Shown here: piece by piece, positions 51,189 to 60,961 of the stretch
Layout of the letters: every line of letters begins with the position of its first letter
Numbering within the stretch: the first letter of the stretch is position 1
Origin: Bradyrhizobium sp. BRP22
Lineage (GTDB): Bacteria > Pseudomonadota > Alphaproteobacteria > Rhizobiales > Xanthobacteraceae
Direction of reading: 5' to 3'
Length of the DNA stretch: 64,000 bases
NCBI RefSeq assembly: GCF_020194175.1
Contig: NZ_JADYVX010000001.1
Location: 310,001 to 374,000 of the forward strand
Translations under genes and position numbers: made by a program
The notes under the pieces: generated by a model
Told to the model about the DNA's origin: nothing
What the model saw: only the letters and a program-made list of their open reading frames with translations
Databases searched by the model: none

Positions 51189-52001
51189 ATGCGTCGACAG
51201 TCCAGTCTTGCCCGCGCGCTCGCGTCGGCTGCCCTCTCGGCGCTGCTGGCGGCAGGCCTCGGCGGCTGCCAGACGCTCTCCGATGTCGCGGGATCGCTGA
51301 CAACAACACGGACGAAGACCGCCGCAGCCGCGCCGGATGACCCGCGCCGCGCTGTCGAATTCTATGGCGAGCGCTATCGTGTCAATCCGAAGGATGTCGA
51401 GGCCGCGATCGGCTACGGCCAAGCGCTGCGGACGACCGGACAGCGGGCGCAGGCGGTCGCGATGCTGGAACAGGCCACGATCGGCAATCCCGGCAACCGG
51501 CCGCTGCTGGCGGCCTATGGCCGGGCACTTGCCGACAACGGCAATGCGCAGGCGGCGTTCGATGTCCTGAGCCGCGCGCACTCGCCCGACAATCCCGATT
51601 GGCGCATCCTGTCGGTGCAGGGAACCACGCTCGACAGGCTCGGCCGGCACGAGGAGGCGCGCCGCTATTATGCGAGTGCGCTGCGGATCGCTCCGGACGA
51701 GCCGTCGGTGCTGTCCAATCTCGGCCTATCCTACATGCTGAGCCGCGACCTGCCCAAGGCCGAAGAAAATCTGCGCCGCGCCTATGCCAGCGGCCGTGCC
51801 GACACCAGGGTGCGGCAGAACCTTGCCCTGGTGGTCGGCCTGCAGGGCCGGTTCGCGGAAGCCGAGACCATCGTCAAGGCCGACATGCCGGCCGACGAAG
51901 CTGCCGCCAACGTCGCCTACCTCCGCGATATGCTGAAAGGCCGGGATAATCCGCGGACCGCGGCCGCGAAGCCGGTGCCGGTTGTCGCGCGGGACGACTG
52001 A
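51189..52001 (+). CDS. tadD: TadD-like tetratricopeptide-repeat lipoprotein
   Basis: A 270-residue pilus-assembly accessory (pilotin-like) protein. A lipoprotein signal ends in the lipobox GLGGC (Cys about 29). TPR-type helices follow from about 50 to 250, for example EAAIGYGQALRTTGQRAQAV and EPSVLSNLGLSYMLSRDLPK. It is convergent with tadC at the end of the tad locus and has its own promoter region. Confidence 0.9.
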   Translation: MRRQSSLARALASAALSALLAAGLGGCQTLSDVAGSLTTTRTKTAAAAPDDPRRAVEFYGERYRVNPKDVEAAIGYGQALRTTGQRAQAVAMLEQATIGNPGNRPLLAAYGRALADNGNAQAAFDVLSRAHSPDNPDWRILSVQGTTLDRLGRHEEARRYYASALRIAPDEPSVLSNLGLSYMLSRDLPKAEENLRRAYASGRADTRVRQNLALVVGLQGRFAEAETIVKADMPADEAAANVAYLRDMLKGRDNPRTAAAKPVPVVARDD

Positions 52002-52053
52002 TCCGTCTCGGGCGTTGTAGCCCAGGATCTTCTTGCGGGCCACCCAACCGGGT

Positions 52054-53031
52054 TCAGTGGATCGTCGCCATGACCTTGATGTAGGCCGGGCCGAGAATGA
52101 CGATGAAAAGGCAGGGCAGGAAGAACAGGATCATCGGCACTGTCAGTTTCGGCGGCAGCGCGGCAGCTTTCTTCTCGGCCTCGTTCATGCGCATGTCGCG
52201 ATTCTCCTGCGCCATCACGCGCAGGCTCTGGCCGAGCGGCGTGCCGTAGCGCTCGGACTGCTGCAGCGCCAGGCAGACCGACTTCACACCCTCCAGCCCG
52301 GTGCGGGCGGCGAGGTTTTCATAAGCCGTCTTGCGGTCCTGCAGATAGGAGAGCTCTGCCGTGGTGAGCGTGAATTCCTCTGACAGCGCTACCGATTGCC
52401 CGGCGATCTCGGTCGCGACTTTCCTGAAAGCGACCTCGACGGACATGCCGGATTCGACGCAGATCAAGAGCAGATCGAGCGCATCGGGGAAGGCGCGCCT
52501 GATCGAAAGCTGGCGCTTGGTGATCGCGTTCTTCAGGAAGAGCATGGGCGCCTGCAGCCCGAGATAGGCCGCGCCGATGCAGATGCCGATATTCACCAGC
52601 AGCGACGTCTCCAGTTGCGCAATGACGAAAATGTACAGTGCGGTGCCGACCAGCATGGCGATCGGCGCCAGAGCGCGGAAGAACAGAAAAGTGATATAGG
52701 GGGCGTTGCCGCGATAGCCTGCCATGACAAGCTTGTCGCGGGCACTCTCCTGCGCCACCCATTTGCTCAGGTTGAAGTCTTCCACGACCTTGGAGACGAT
52801 CTGCTTCGGCGCCTGCCGCAGCGATACCTTCTCCGATTTGGCCAGCCGCTCGCGCTCGCGCTGCCGGATACGCTCGCGCTCGCTCGCCACCGCCTTCATC
52901 CGCTTCTGCAGGTTCTCACCGGCGAACAACGGCATGAGCAGCGAATAGCAGGTTGCGCTCACGGCGATCGCCGCGAGCAGCATCGTCATGAACCTGACGT
53001 CGTGGAGCTTGTCGGCCAGGAAGTCAATCAT
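52054..53031 (-). CDS. tadC: TadC-like type II/IV pilus inner-membrane protein
   Basis: A 325-residue T2SS-F family protein, part of the Flp pilus inner-membrane platform. Hydrophobic segments lie near 15-35, 120-160 and the C terminus. The F-domain has FPDALDLLLICVESGMSVEV and LRVMAQENRDMRMNEAEKKA. It is 10 bases downstream of tadB. Confidence 0.93.
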   Translation of the reverse strand: MIDFLADKLHDVRFMTMLLAAIAVSATCYSLLMPLFAGENLQKRMKAVASERERIRQRERERLAKSEKVSLRQAPKQIVSKVVEDFNLSKWVAQESARDKLVMAGYRGNAPYITFLFFRALAPIAMLVGTALYIFVIAQLETSLLVNIGICIGAAYLGLQAPMLFLKNAITKRQLSIRRAFPDALDLLLICVESGMSVEVAFRKVATEIAGQSVALSEEFTLTTAELSYLQDRKTAYENLAARTGLEGVKSVCLALQQSERYGTPLGQSLRVMAQENRDMRMNEAEKKAAALPPKLTVPMILFFLPCLFIVILGPAYIKVMATIH

Positions 53032-53041
53032 GCTTCACCCG

Positions 53042-54022
53042 TCAGAAATCGAAATTGATCATTCTCTTCATGACGAAAACGCCGATGCTCATCCAGACCA
53101 GACAGACAACGAGCATGAGTTGGCCGGTTGAATGGGTCCAGAGCAGGGAGATGTACTCGGGCGCCGTGATGTAGGTGAGGATCATGACCGTCGGCGGCAG
53201 CGCGCCAATGATGCCCGCCGAAGCCTTGGCTTCCATCGACATCGCCTGGATCTTATCTTTCATCTTCTTGCGGTCGCGCAGCACCCTGGAGAGGTTGCCA
53301 AGCGCTTCCGAAAGATTGCCGCCGGATTTCTGCTGGATCGAGATGACGATGCCGAAGAAGTTCGCTTCAGGCACCGGCATGCTCTCATAGAGCCGGGCGC
53401 AGGCCTCGCCGAGCGGCATCCCGATCGTCTGGGTTTCGATGATTGCCTTGAACTCGCTTTTGAGCGGCTCAGGCGAGTCGTTGGCGACGACCTTGAGCGA
53501 CTCGAACAGCGGAAGACCGGCCTTAATGCCGCGCACGATGACGTCGACCGCGTCGGGGAGTGCCTTCAGGAAGGCCGCCTCGCGGCGCTTCTTCAGGTAG
53601 CCAAGCAGCCAGCGCGGCAGTCCGAAGCCGGCGGCGAAACCAAAACCGACCGCGCCCAGCAGCCCGCCGCTGGTCATGTAGGTGAGCGCGAAGCCGACAG
53701 CCGCAAGGATGCCCGAGATGATCCAGAACTTCTGAGGTGTCCAGTCAAGGCCGGCTTGCGTCAGGCGCTTGCTCAGCGGGAGCTTCGCTTCCTTTTGCCG
53801 GCGCGCGTCAAGCTCGCGCAAGGTTCCTTCGACCTGCTCTCGGCGCGAACGCTGGGTCCGCTCGGTCTGACGCACGGCCGCGGATTCGGAGCGAGCGATC
53901 GAGGCGCGACGCGTTTCGGCCTTCTTCTCACCTGACAGGAGTGGATAGAGGAAGACCCAGCCGAGCCCGCCGATGGTGGTCGCGGCGAGAAAGGCGAGGG
54001 CGAGCGATTGCAGGTTCATCAT
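53042..54022 (-). CDS. tadB: TadB-like pilus inner-membrane protein
   Basis: A 326-residue T2SS-F family partner of TadC. The N-terminal segment LALAFLAATTIGGLGWVFLY is membrane-spanning, followed by a basic coiled stretch and the F-domain (ALPDAVDVIVRGIKAGLPLF, IVISIQQKSGGNLSEALGN, LRDRKKMKDKIQAMSMEAKA). It follows cpaF by 8 bases; AAGGGAG precedes a double ATG. Confidence 0.93.
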   Translation of the reverse strand: MMNLQSLALAFLAATTIGGLGWVFLYPLLSGEKKAETRRASIARSESAAVRQTERTQRSRREQVEGTLRELDARRQKEAKLPLSKRLTQAGLDWTPQKFWIISGILAAVGFALTYMTSGGLLGAVGFGFAAGFGLPRWLLGYLKKRREAAFLKALPDAVDVIVRGIKAGLPLFESLKVVANDSPEPLKSEFKAIIETQTIGMPLGEACARLYESMPVPEANFFGIVISIQQKSGGNLSEALGNLSRVLRDRKKMKDKIQAMSMEAKASAGIIGALPPTVMILTYITAPEYISLLWTHSTGQLMLVVCLVWMSIGVFVMKRMINFDF

Positions 54023-54030
54023 CGGCTCCC

Positions 54031-55494
54031 TTACGTCGGCGGCGGCGCTTCGGCGGCGTCGAGCGCGGCGGCGAGGCGGTTCTCCTCGTTATAGTAGCGC
54101 GCGCGCTCCCAGAATTTCGGACGGCCGATGCCGGTCGAGCGATGGCGGCCGATGATCTTGCCGTTGGCGTCCTCACCGACGATGTCGTACAGGAAGATAT
54201 CCTGGGTGATGATGGTGTCGCCTTCCATGCCCATCACCTCGGTGATGTGGGTGATGCGGCGGGAGCCGTCGCGCAGGCGCGCGGCCTGGATGATGACGTC
54301 GATCGAGGCACAGATCATCTCGCGGATCGTACGCGAGGGCAGCGAGAAGCCTCCCATGGTGATCATGGATTCGCAGCGCGACAGCGCCTCGCGCGGATTG
54401 TTGGCGTGCAGCGTGCCCATCGAGCCGTCATGGCCGGTGTTCATCGCCTGCAGCAGGTCGAACGCCTCGGGTCCGCGGACTTCGCCGACGATGATGCGCT
54501 CGGGACGCATACGCAGGCAGTTGCGGACCAGGTCGCGCATCGTGATCTGGCCTTCGCCTTCGATGTTGGGCGGGCGGGTTTCCAGCCGGACCACATGCGG
54601 TTGCTGCAGTTGCAGTTCCGCGGCGTCCTCGCAGGTGATGATGCGTTCGTCGTGCTCGATATAATTGGTGAGACAGTTCAGCAGCGTGGTCTTGCCGGAG
54701 CCGGTGCCGCCCGAGATCAGCACGTTGCAGCGGACGCGGCCGATGATCTGCAGGATGGTCGCGCCCTCCGGCGTGATCGCGCCGAACTTGACGAGCTGCT
54801 CCAGCGTCAGCTTGTCCCGCTTGAATTTGCGGATGGTGAGCGCAGGGCCGTCGATCGCGAGCGGCGGAACGATGGCGTTGACACGCGAGCCGTCGGCGAG
54901 GCGCGCGTCGCAGATCGGCGACGATTCATCGACACGGCGACCGACCTGGCTGACGATGCGCTGGCAGATGTTGAGAAGCTGCTGGTTGTCGCGGAAACGG
55001 ATGCCGGTGCGCTGGATCTTGCCGCCGACCTCGATGTAAACCGTGCCGGCGCCGTTGACCATGATGTCGGCGATGTCGTCGCGCGACAACAGTGGCTCCA
55101 GCGGGCCGTAGCCGAGCACGTCGTTGCAGATGTCGTCGAGCAGGTCTTCCTGCTCGGCGATCGACATTACGATGTTCTTGATCGCGATGATCTCGTTGAC
55201 GATGTCGCGGATTTCCTCGCGCGCGGAATCGCCGTCCAGCTTGGCGAGCTGGGCGAGGTCGATCGCCTCGATCAGCGCGCCGAAAATGGTCGCCTTGACC
55301 TGGTAGTAGGTGTCGGACCGGCGGGTGTCGACGGTCGGTGCCGGCGCCGGCTTGGGCGGGGCGATCGGCGGCGAAGGCATGGTCGGAGCCGCGATCTCGC
55401 GCGCCGGCGCGGCTGCGGCGGAAGGCTCCGGCGCGTGAACGGCGGGCCTCAGTCCCCGCACTTCACTGTCATTTGCGCTACGCTTACCAAACAC
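54031..55494 (-). CDS. cpaF: Flp pilus assembly ATPase CpaF (TadA)
   Basis: A 487-residue secretion ATPase that powers pilin polymerisation and retraction. The start is GTG at 55494, with GGAG seven bases upstream. A Pro/Ala-rich N terminus precedes the core: [18 protein letters not shown], Walker [15 protein letters not shown], Asp box [15 protein letters not shown], Walker [17 protein letters not shown] and His box [17 protein letters not shown]. Confidence 0.95.
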   Translation of the reverse strand: MFGKRSANDSEVRGLRPAVHAPEPSAAAAPAREIAAPTMPSPPIAPPKPAPAPTVDTRRSDTYYQVKATIFGALIEAIDLAQLAKLDGDSAREEIRDIVNEIIAIKNIVMSIAEQEDLLDDICNDVLGYGPLEPLLSRDDIADIMVNGAGTVYIEVGGKIQRTGIRFRDNQQLLNICQRIVSQVGRRVDESSPICDARLADGSRVNAIVPPLAIDGPALTIRKFKRDKLTLEQLVKFGAITPEGATILQIIGRVRCNVLISGGTGSGKTTLLNCLTNYIEHDERIITCEDAAELQLQQPHVVRLETRPPNIEGEGQITMRDLVRNCLRMRPERIIVGEVRGPEAFDLLQAMNTGHDGSMGTLHANNPREALSRCESMITMGGFSLPSRTIREMICASIDVIIQAARLRDGSRRITHITEVMGMEGDTIITQDIFLYDIVGEDANGKIIGRHRSTGIGRPKFWERARYYNEENRLAAALDAAEAPPPT

Positions 55495-55512
55495 GACTCG
55501 ACTCCAGACCGA

Positions 55513-56778
55513 CTATTTCGCCCGCAGCTTCTCCAGCAGGGGCGACAGGAACGATCCCCTGGGTTTCTTGGTCTCGCCGCGGCCGGTCAGCCGCTGCGCG
55601 ATCTGCAGGAACATCTCGATGGTGCGATGATTGGCGGAGATCTCCGCGATCATCTGACCGTTATTGGCGGCCGAGCCGAAGATCTGCGGATCGAACGGAA
55701 TTGCCGCGATCGGCTCGGCCTCGATCGCCTTGGCGAACTCGGCGGTGTTGATCTCGGGGCGCTTCGGCACGCCGACCTGGTTGAGGCAATAGAGCGGCGC
55801 GCGGTCGTTCGGCCGCGACGCCTTCAAGAGGTCGACCAGGTTCTTGGTGTTGCGCAGGTTGGCAAGGTCGGGGACGGCGACCACCAGGATGTCGTCGGCG
55901 GCGATCAGCGCCCGCTTGGTCCAGCCCGACCATTGGTGGGGAACGTCGAGCACGGTGCACGGCATGGTCGTGCGAAGCGTGTCGAAGATCGCATCGAAGG
56001 CCTCGGCACCGAAATCGTAGACGCGGTCGAGCGTCGCCGGCGCCGCGAGCAGGCTGAGGTGATCGGTGCATTTCGACAGCAGGCGGTCGATGAAAGCGGT
56101 ATCGACGCGGTCAGGCGAGAACACCGCCTCGGCGATGCCCTGCGGCGGATCCTGGTTGTAGTCGAGGCCGGCGGTGCCGAAGGCGAGGTCGAGATCGGCA
56201 ACGACGGAATCCAGCGCCAGGTCGCGCGCGATCGCCCAGGCGACGTTGTGCGCCACGGTGGACGCGCCGACGCCACCCTTGGCGCCGACCACGGCGACGA
56301 TGCGTCCGACTGCCTTGGCCTCGGGCGCCGAAAACAGGTTGCAGACCGACCGCACCACGTCGATCGTGACGATCGGCGCGATCAGGTAGTCGCTGACGCC
56401 ACGACGGACCAGCTCGCGATAGAGCGCGACGTCGTTGAGGCGCCCAATCACGATCACCCGTGTGCCGGCGTCGCAGACCGTGGCGAGCTGGTCGAGACCG
56501 CCGAGGATGTCGCCATTGCCACCCGTTTCCAGGATGATGACGTTTGGCGTCGGCGCCGAGCGGTAGGCCTCGATGGCGGCGGCCATACCGCCCATCTGGA
56601 TCTTCAGATGCGCCTTGGCGAGCCTGCGGTCCTCGCCTGCCGACTGCACCGCGGCGGCGGTCTCCACGGTGTCGCAGAACGCCTGCACCGATACGCGCGG
56701 CGCCGGCGCGATATGTTCCTCCACCTGTGGCGGGGCGTCAGGCTGGGCGTCTGAGTTCTGGCGCGCGTAGCTGATCAT
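55513..56778 (-). CDS. cpaE: Pilus assembly protein CpaE (TadZ), ParA/MinD-like ATPase
   Basis: A 421-residue localisation factor for the Flp pilus. The N-terminal 140 residues resemble an atypical receiver domain. The ATPase part opens with a deviant Walker A, VVGAKGGVGASTVAHNVAWA, and continues with VVADLDLAFGTAGLDYNQDP. The position where the activating aspartate of ParA is expected lies in LDVPHQW. It overlaps cpaD by 4 bases. Confidence 0.93.
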   Translation of the reverse strand: MISYARQNSDAQPDAPPQVEEHIAPAPRVSVQAFCDTVETAAAVQSAGEDRRLAKAHLKIQMGGMAAAIEAYRSAPTPNVIILETGGNGDILGGLDQLATVCDAGTRVIVIGRLNDVALYRELVRRGVSDYLIAPIVTIDVVRSVCNLFSAPEAKAVGRIVAVVGAKGGVGASTVAHNVAWAIARDLALDSVVADLDLAFGTAGLDYNQDPPQGIAEAVFSPDRVDTAFIDRLLSKCTDHLSLLAAPATLDRVYDFGAEAFDAIFDTLRTTMPCTVLDVPHQWSGWTKRALIAADDILVVAVPDLANLRNTKNLVDLLKASRPNDRAPLYCLNQVGVPKRPEINTAEFAKAIEAEPIAAIPFDPQIFGSAANNGQMIAEISANHRTIEMFLQIAQRLTGRGETKKPRGSFLSPLLEKLRAK

Positions 56779-57524
56779 TTGCCGACATTGCTCAATTTGG
56801 CCACGTCGGCCTCGGGATAGGTCGTCGTCGTCGCGAGACCCTTGCGGTATTTGTCGAAGGCGATGTCACGTCGCCGCGTGTAAGGCGGTGTCTCCGGGCG
56901 CGGCTGCACGAGATCGCTCGGATTGGCGACCATGGCGGCCATGTTGCGCTGGTAGGCGCAGCCGAAATTGTAATAGGGCTTGTTGTCGAAATAGCTCTTG
57001 TTGTTGATCGACGGCCCGAGATCTTCCGGCCAGGTGCCGCAGGGACCGGCCACCGCCGAGATCCGCGCATAGTTGATCCGGATCGCCGCGAAGTGACGCG
57101 GATCCTCTGGATGATACTGGCGCACGGCGACCGCGCGCGGCGGCACGCCGGCGGCCGCGAACGTCGCCTGGATCTCACGCAAGGAATCGGCGGCAGCGCG
57201 CGCATTCGGCGTGCCCACCGGGGTGTCGATGCTGATCGCGCCCGTGCCTTCGCGCAGCCAGGTCTGCGCCAGGCCCATCACGTCGGCGCGCTGCTCGGCG
57301 GTCAGGCCGCCACGGCCGCTGCCGACGAACACCACGATGGAGCGGTCGGCTTCCTGGACCGCGATCGGATGGCGCAGGCGATAATCGTCGGGAAAGCTCG
57401 CGAGCGGGGAATCATCGCTGTGCTTGCAGGCACCGAGCGCCACCGCAATGCCGATCAGCGCCCCGAGGCGAACGAGGGCGCGGCTGCGATCGGCGGATCG
57501 TTTGGATGTCAGCTTGGGTGTCAT
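56775..57524 (-). CDS. cpaD: Pilus assembly lipoprotein CpaD
   Basis: A 249-residue lipoprotein of the Flp pilus outer-membrane complex, with a signal of about 33 residues ending in the lipobox ALGAC. Family motifs are DYRLRHPIAVQEADRSIVVF and QRNMAAMVANPSDLVQPRPE, followed by RRDIAFDKYRKG. It lies 9 bases after cpaC and overlaps cpaE. Confidence 0.93.
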   Translation of the reverse strand: MTPKLTSKRSADRSRALVRLGALIGIAVALGACKHSDDSPLASFPDDYRLRHPIAVQEADRSIVVFVGSGRGGLTAEQRADVMGLAQTWLREGTGAISIDTPVGTPNARAAADSLREIQATFAAAGVPPRAVAVRQYHPEDPRHFAAIRINYARISAVAGPCGTWPEDLGPSINNKSYFDNKPYYNFGCAYQRNMAAMVANPSDLVQPRPETPPYTRRRDIAFDKYRKGLATTTTYPEADVAKLSNVGK

Positions 57525-57533
57525 CGTCCCGCC

Positions 57534-59009
57534 TCAGTCGGTAATGAAGCCGTAGGTGCCACGGTAATTTCGCGCCGGCTCGGTACGGCCCGGCACGCCG
57601 TAGATGCGGGTGACGCTGCCGAGGAAATCGGCCTGCGGGTCGGACGCATTGGCAAAGCCATCGTCCGGCCGCGACAGATCCTTCTGGGCCACGGCGCGCA
57701 CCACATACGGCGTCACCAGCACCATCAACTCGGTCTGGTTGTTGACGAAGTCGCGGCTGCGGAACAGCATGCCGAGGATCGGCAGTTGGGCAAGACCGGG
57801 AAATCCGTTGATGGCCTGCTTAGTCTGTTCCTGGATCAGGCCAGCCATCGCCATTGCGCCGCCGGAGGGGATTTCCAGTGTCGTTTCCGCGCGGCGGGTC
57901 CTGATCGAGGGAATGGTGAGCGAGTTCACCTGATTGGCGGTGACGGATTGCGCGATCGTGATCGAATTGTCGTTCGACAGTTCTGATACTTCCGTCATCA
58001 CCCGCAGGCTGATACGGCCTTCGGTCAGCACGACAGGCGTGAAGTTCAGCGAGATGCCGAATTTCTTGTACTGGATCTGGGTCGTACAGATATGGGTGAC
58101 CGGGTCGCAGGAATAGCCTGCTGGAATCGGGAATTCGCCGCCCGCGATGAACGTGGCCGATTCGCCGGAGATTGCCGTGAGATTCGGCTCGGCCAGCGTT
58201 CGCACCACGCCGGCGCTTTCCATCGCGCGCAGCGTCGCCGATACCGAGGGGGTAGCGCCGAACGAGGCGGTGGCCGTGTTGTCGGGGACCAGCGGGCGGC
58301 CAAAGGCGGTGAAGGGATTGGCATTCCTGAAACTCACCACCGCCGTGCCGTAGTTCAGGTTGGCGGTGAGGTCGATGCCGAGCTGTTTGATGATATTGCG
58401 GGCCACCTCGGCGACGGTGACCTTGAGCATCACCTGGTCGCGGCCGCGGACCACGATCGAATTGACCACCTTTTCGGGGCCGCCGGCAAGCCGCGCGGCG
58501 AGATCGCCGGCCTGCTGCGCCTCGATCGGGCTCGAGACCGTACCGGTCAGCACCACGCCGTCGCCGACGCCGTCGATCTGAATGTCGGCATTCGGCAGCG
58601 ACTGGCGGAGTGCGGCGCGCACGCCGTTGAGATCGCGCTTCACGGCGATGTCATAGGCGGCGATCTGCGCGCCGGAGGAATCGAAGAACACGATATTGGT
58701 CTGGCCGACAGCGGCGCCGATGATATAGGCGCGCTGCGCCGAGCGGATCACGGCATTGGCGATCTTGGGATCGGCGACCAGTACGTCCTTGATATCGCGC
58801 GGCAGGTCGATCACGACCGATTTGCCGACGCCGAGTGACAGGAAGCGCGCATTGGCCTGGCCATCGGCCACCGGCGGCGGCGCGACGCGGTAGTCGCTCG
58901 CCACCACCGGCCTGAGCACCGGGTTGAGCGTGAACGCAACGGCGGCCGAAAACGACAGGGCGCGAACGACGAAAGCCCGCATTATCGATCGATTCCCCCA
59001 GCCTTTCAT
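57534..59009 (-). CDS. cpaC: Flp pilus outer-membrane secretin CpaC (RcpA)
   Basis: A 491-residue secretin with a signal peptide (RAFVVRALSFSAAVAFTL). The N domain KSVVIDLPRDIKDVLVADPK is followed by a BON-like region (GVVLTGTVSSPIEAQQAGD), VTVAEVARNIIKQLGIDL, and the secretin core ALRAMESAGVVRTLAEPNLT with TLEIPSGGAMAMAGLIQ and LVTPYVV. The start at 59009 has GAGGAAGGGG upstream; a later ATG at 58982 is possible. The frame runs further upstream only by overlapping cpaB. Confidence 0.93.
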   Translation of the reverse strand: MKGWGNRSIMRAFVVRALSFSAAVAFTLNPVLRPVVASDYRVAPPPVADGQANARFLSLGVGKSVVIDLPRDIKDVLVADPKIANAVIRSAQRAYIIGAAVGQTNIVFFDSSGAQIAAYDIAVKRDLNGVRAALRQSLPNADIQIDGVGDGVVLTGTVSSPIEAQQAGDLAARLAGGPEKVVNSIVVRGRDQVMLKVTVAEVARNIIKQLGIDLTANLNYGTAVVSFRNANPFTAFGRPLVPDNTATASFGATPSVSATLRAMESAGVVRTLAEPNLTAISGESATFIAGGEFPIPAGYSCDPVTHICTTQIQYKKFGISLNFTPVVLTEGRISLRVMTEVSELSNDNSITIAQSVTANQVNSLTIPSIRTRRAETTLEIPSGGAMAMAGLIQEQTKQAINGFPGLAQLPILGMLFRSRDFVNNQTELMVLVTPYVVRAVAQKDLSRPDDGFANASDPQADFLGSVTRIYGVPGRTEPARNYRGTYGFITD

Positions 59010-59025
59010 TCCCCGCGCCCCTTCC

Positions 59026-59820
59026 TCACTTCTGCACCGTGTGCGGACTGGCGATGCCGTAGCGGACGACGTTGATGCTGCCGCGCTTTCCCGCCGCGCT
59101 GTCGGCGTTGGCCTCGACGACATTGACGTCGGCGATGCTGCGCAACGCCAGCGTCAGCGTGCCGCTCTGGCGTGCCCGCGCCAGCGTCTCGGCCTGCTCG
59201 GGCTTGAGCTCGAGCGTCACGGTCTTGCCGATCAATGCGCTGGTGCCGTCTTTCTCCTTCGGCGCCTGGTCGATCGCCAGCACGCGGACATTGCTCAGGA
59301 TGATCTCCGAATTGACGAGATCGGGACCATTGCTGTCGGGATTCTTCTCGCGCCTGGAAAGAATGACGTCGACCCGGTCATTCGGCAGGATGAAGCCGCC
59401 GGCGGCGGTCTCCGGCGAGATTTCGGTCGATATCGCGCGCATGCCGGACGGCAGGATCGCGGCCATGAAGCCGCTGCCATCGGCCTTCACCAGCTTCTGC
59501 TCGCGGATCGGCTCGCCGGCGATGAAGGGAGTACGCGCGATCGAGCCGATGACGTCCTTCATGGCTTCCGGTTTGTTGTCCCGCCGCATGAAGGAGCTGC
59601 TCGCTGTCGATGCCGGCCAGGTCTGCCACTGCAGGTCTTCGGGCTTGACCGACTGGCCGAGACCGATATCGGACTTTGCGACGAGGATGTCGACGGTCGG
59701 CATTTGCGCAACCGGCTGTTTCGCCGGAGCGGGCTGGTCATTGCTTCCGCTCGCCAGATACAGGGCCGCGAGGCCGGCACAGCCGGCGATAGCCAGGACC
59801 ACGATGCGCGCGGTGTTCAT
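59026..59820 (-). CDS. cpaB: Flp pilus assembly protein CpaB (RcpC)
   Basis: A 264-residue periplasmic protein with an N-terminal membrane anchor (ARIVVLAIAGCAGLAALYLA). The SAF/AFP-like domain is visible in VDILVAKSDIGLGQSVKPED and SIARTPFIAGEPIREQKLV, then GFILPNDRVDVILSRREKN and SNVRVLAIDQAPKEKDG. It lies 16 bases upstream of cpaC. Confidence 0.93.
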   Translation of the reverse strand: MNTARIVVLAIAGCAGLAALYLASGSNDQPAPAKQPVAQMPTVDILVAKSDIGLGQSVKPEDLQWQTWPASTASSSFMRRDNKPEAMKDVIGSIARTPFIAGEPIREQKLVKADGSGFMAAILPSGMRAISTEISPETAAGGFILPNDRVDVILSRREKNPDSNGPDLVNSEIILSNVRVLAIDQAPKEKDGTSALIGKTVTLELKPEQAETLARARQSGTLTLALRSIADVNVVEANADSAAGKRGSINVVRYGIASPHTVQK

Positions 59821-59923
59821 TACGCTTCACTTTCCACAGGACGACGCGACGGTTCCGCCGCCGTGATCGGCAGTTGACCAGCTATTCGTCAAAGCATGGT
59901 TAATGAGGCGTATCTAAATCGGC

Positions 59924-59938
59924 TTAACGGCCCGTTAC
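59924..59938. promoter_or_regulatory. CtrA-like box upstream of cpaB
   Basis: TTAACGGCCCGTTAC is TTAA-N7-TTAC, one mismatch from the Caulobacter full CtrA site. It lies about 105 bases upstream of the cpaB start in the only gap between cpaA and cpaB. Confidence 0.35.
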
Positions 59939-59948
59939 TCCCGCCCGT

Positions 59949-60473
59949 TCAACGCATTGCGAAATGCGCGAAGTCGACCGCCTTCATCCATTCAGTCTCG
60001 GGATAGATCACGAGCGCGCCAAGCGCGAGCGCGATGCCGTAGGGAATGCCGGTTTCCTTGGCATGGAGCCGCAGCAGCCAGGCCTGGCCCAGCAGCGGGT
60101 AGGGCAGCGGCCATTGTCGGAACTGGAGCAGAAGCAGCGTCAGCGCGCCGCCGAACACGGACGCGTAGAGGAGGTAGGGCAGCAGATGGTCGAACCCGAG
60201 CCAGAGCGCCGCGCCAGCTGCAACTTTCGCGTCCCCGCCGCCAATCCAGCCGAACGCAAAGAAGGCAAATCCGGCCACGAGCACGACGGCGCCAGCACCG
60301 GCATGCGAAAGCATCTCATGGAGGCCCATCCCACTTGCGAGTGCGAGCACGACGAAGCCCGCCACGAGCGCCAGCGATACGCGGTTTGAAATCGTCATGC
60401 TGACAAGGTCGCTTGCAGCCGCGAACGCCATCAGTGCGGGAAACAGCAGCAGGCGAAGAATGTCGAGGATCAT
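59949..60473 (-). CDS. cpaA: Prepilin peptidase CpaA (A24 family)
   Basis: A 174-residue inner-membrane aspartic peptidase that cleaves the Flp prepilin. Its two catalytic Asp lie in AAASDLVSMTISNRVSL and FGWIGGGDAKVAAGAALWLG. About six hydrophobic segments. It starts the non-pilin part of the tad operon. Confidence 0.93.
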   Translation of the reverse strand: MILDILRLLLFPALMAFAAASDLVSMTISNRVSLALVAGFVVLALASGMGLHEMLSHAGAGAVVLVAGFAFFAFGWIGGGDAKVAAGAALWLGFDHLLPYLLYASVFGGALTLLLLQFRQWPLPYPLLGQAWLLRLHAKETGIPYGIALALGALVIYPETEWMKAVDFAHFAMR

Positions 60474-60557
60474 GTGATTACGCGAGTTCGTGCGGTTAGG
60501 ATGAGTGGCGCCTCGAATCTAGCCGCGAGAGATGAACAATCGGGGAAGGCCGGCATG

Positions 60558-60704
60558 TCACCAGACTGCCGCAATGCGCCAGGCGAGCGTGATAACTGCC
60601 AGTACCAGGGCGACGCAGATGATCTCTGCGGATGCGTCGTTCAGATGACCGGCCCGCAAGGAGGCCTTTGTCGCCGCGAGGCGCGGAAGGGTTGATCTAC
60701 GCAT
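60558..60704 (-). CDS. Small hypothetical membrane protein between pilin and cpaA
   Basis: A 48-codon open frame, MRRSTLPRLAATKASLRAGH and so on, ending in one hydrophobic helix (IICVALVLAVITLAW) close to the C terminus. It lacks a clear ribosome site and lies just after the terminator that follows the pilin gene. It may be a real small protein of the locus or a chance frame. Confidence 0.3.
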   Translation of the reverse strand: MRRSTLPRLAATKASLRAGHLNDASAEIICVALVLAVITLAWRIAAVW

Positions 60705-60736
60705 ACCATCGCCGTCCAACTCAACGAATGAGACAA

Positions 60737-60758
60737 AGGCCCCGGATCGCCGGGGCCT
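60737..60758 (-). terminator. Terminator after Flp pilin gene
   Basis: AGGCCCCGG / CCGGGGCCT, 9 bp, loop CGAT on the minus strand, followed by TTTGTCTC. It would limit read-through from the highly expressed pilin gene into the downstream cpa genes. Confidence 0.75.
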
Positions 60759-60781
60759 CTGTTGCCGGCCGCGAGAGCTGA

Positions 60782-60961
60782 TTACTGCGGCTGCGCTCCG
60801 TTCAAGGCGGTCGAAATGCCGGTGAGCGTCGTGGTGAGACTGCCGCCGACGGCCCGAAGGCCGCCAATGATCGCAACGGCAATGAGGGCGGCGATCAGAC
60901 CGTACTCGATGGCGGTCGCACCGGATTCGTCCTTAATGAAACGCGAAACGAGGTTCTTCAT
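60782..60961 (-). CDS. Flp/Fap type IVb pilin
   Basis: A 59-residue major pilin. MKNLVSRFIKDESGATAIEY is followed by GLIAALIAVAIIGGLRAVGG: cleavage after the Gly in DESG leaves a mature N terminus with the conserved Glu and a Tyr next to it, then a hydrophobic assembly helix. AGGAG is eight bases before the ATG. It is the structural subunit of the tad pili assembled by the genes on both sides. Confidence 0.95.
   Translation of the reverse strand: MKNLVSRFIKDESGATAIEYGLIAALIAVAIIGGLRAVGGSLTTTLTGISTALNGAQPQ

Noticed and set aside
53737..56754. 1005-codon plus-strand frame opposite cpaE, cpaF and tadB
   Set aside because: It runs across three well-supported genes and their gaps; low-complexity Arg/Asp-rich shadow coding.
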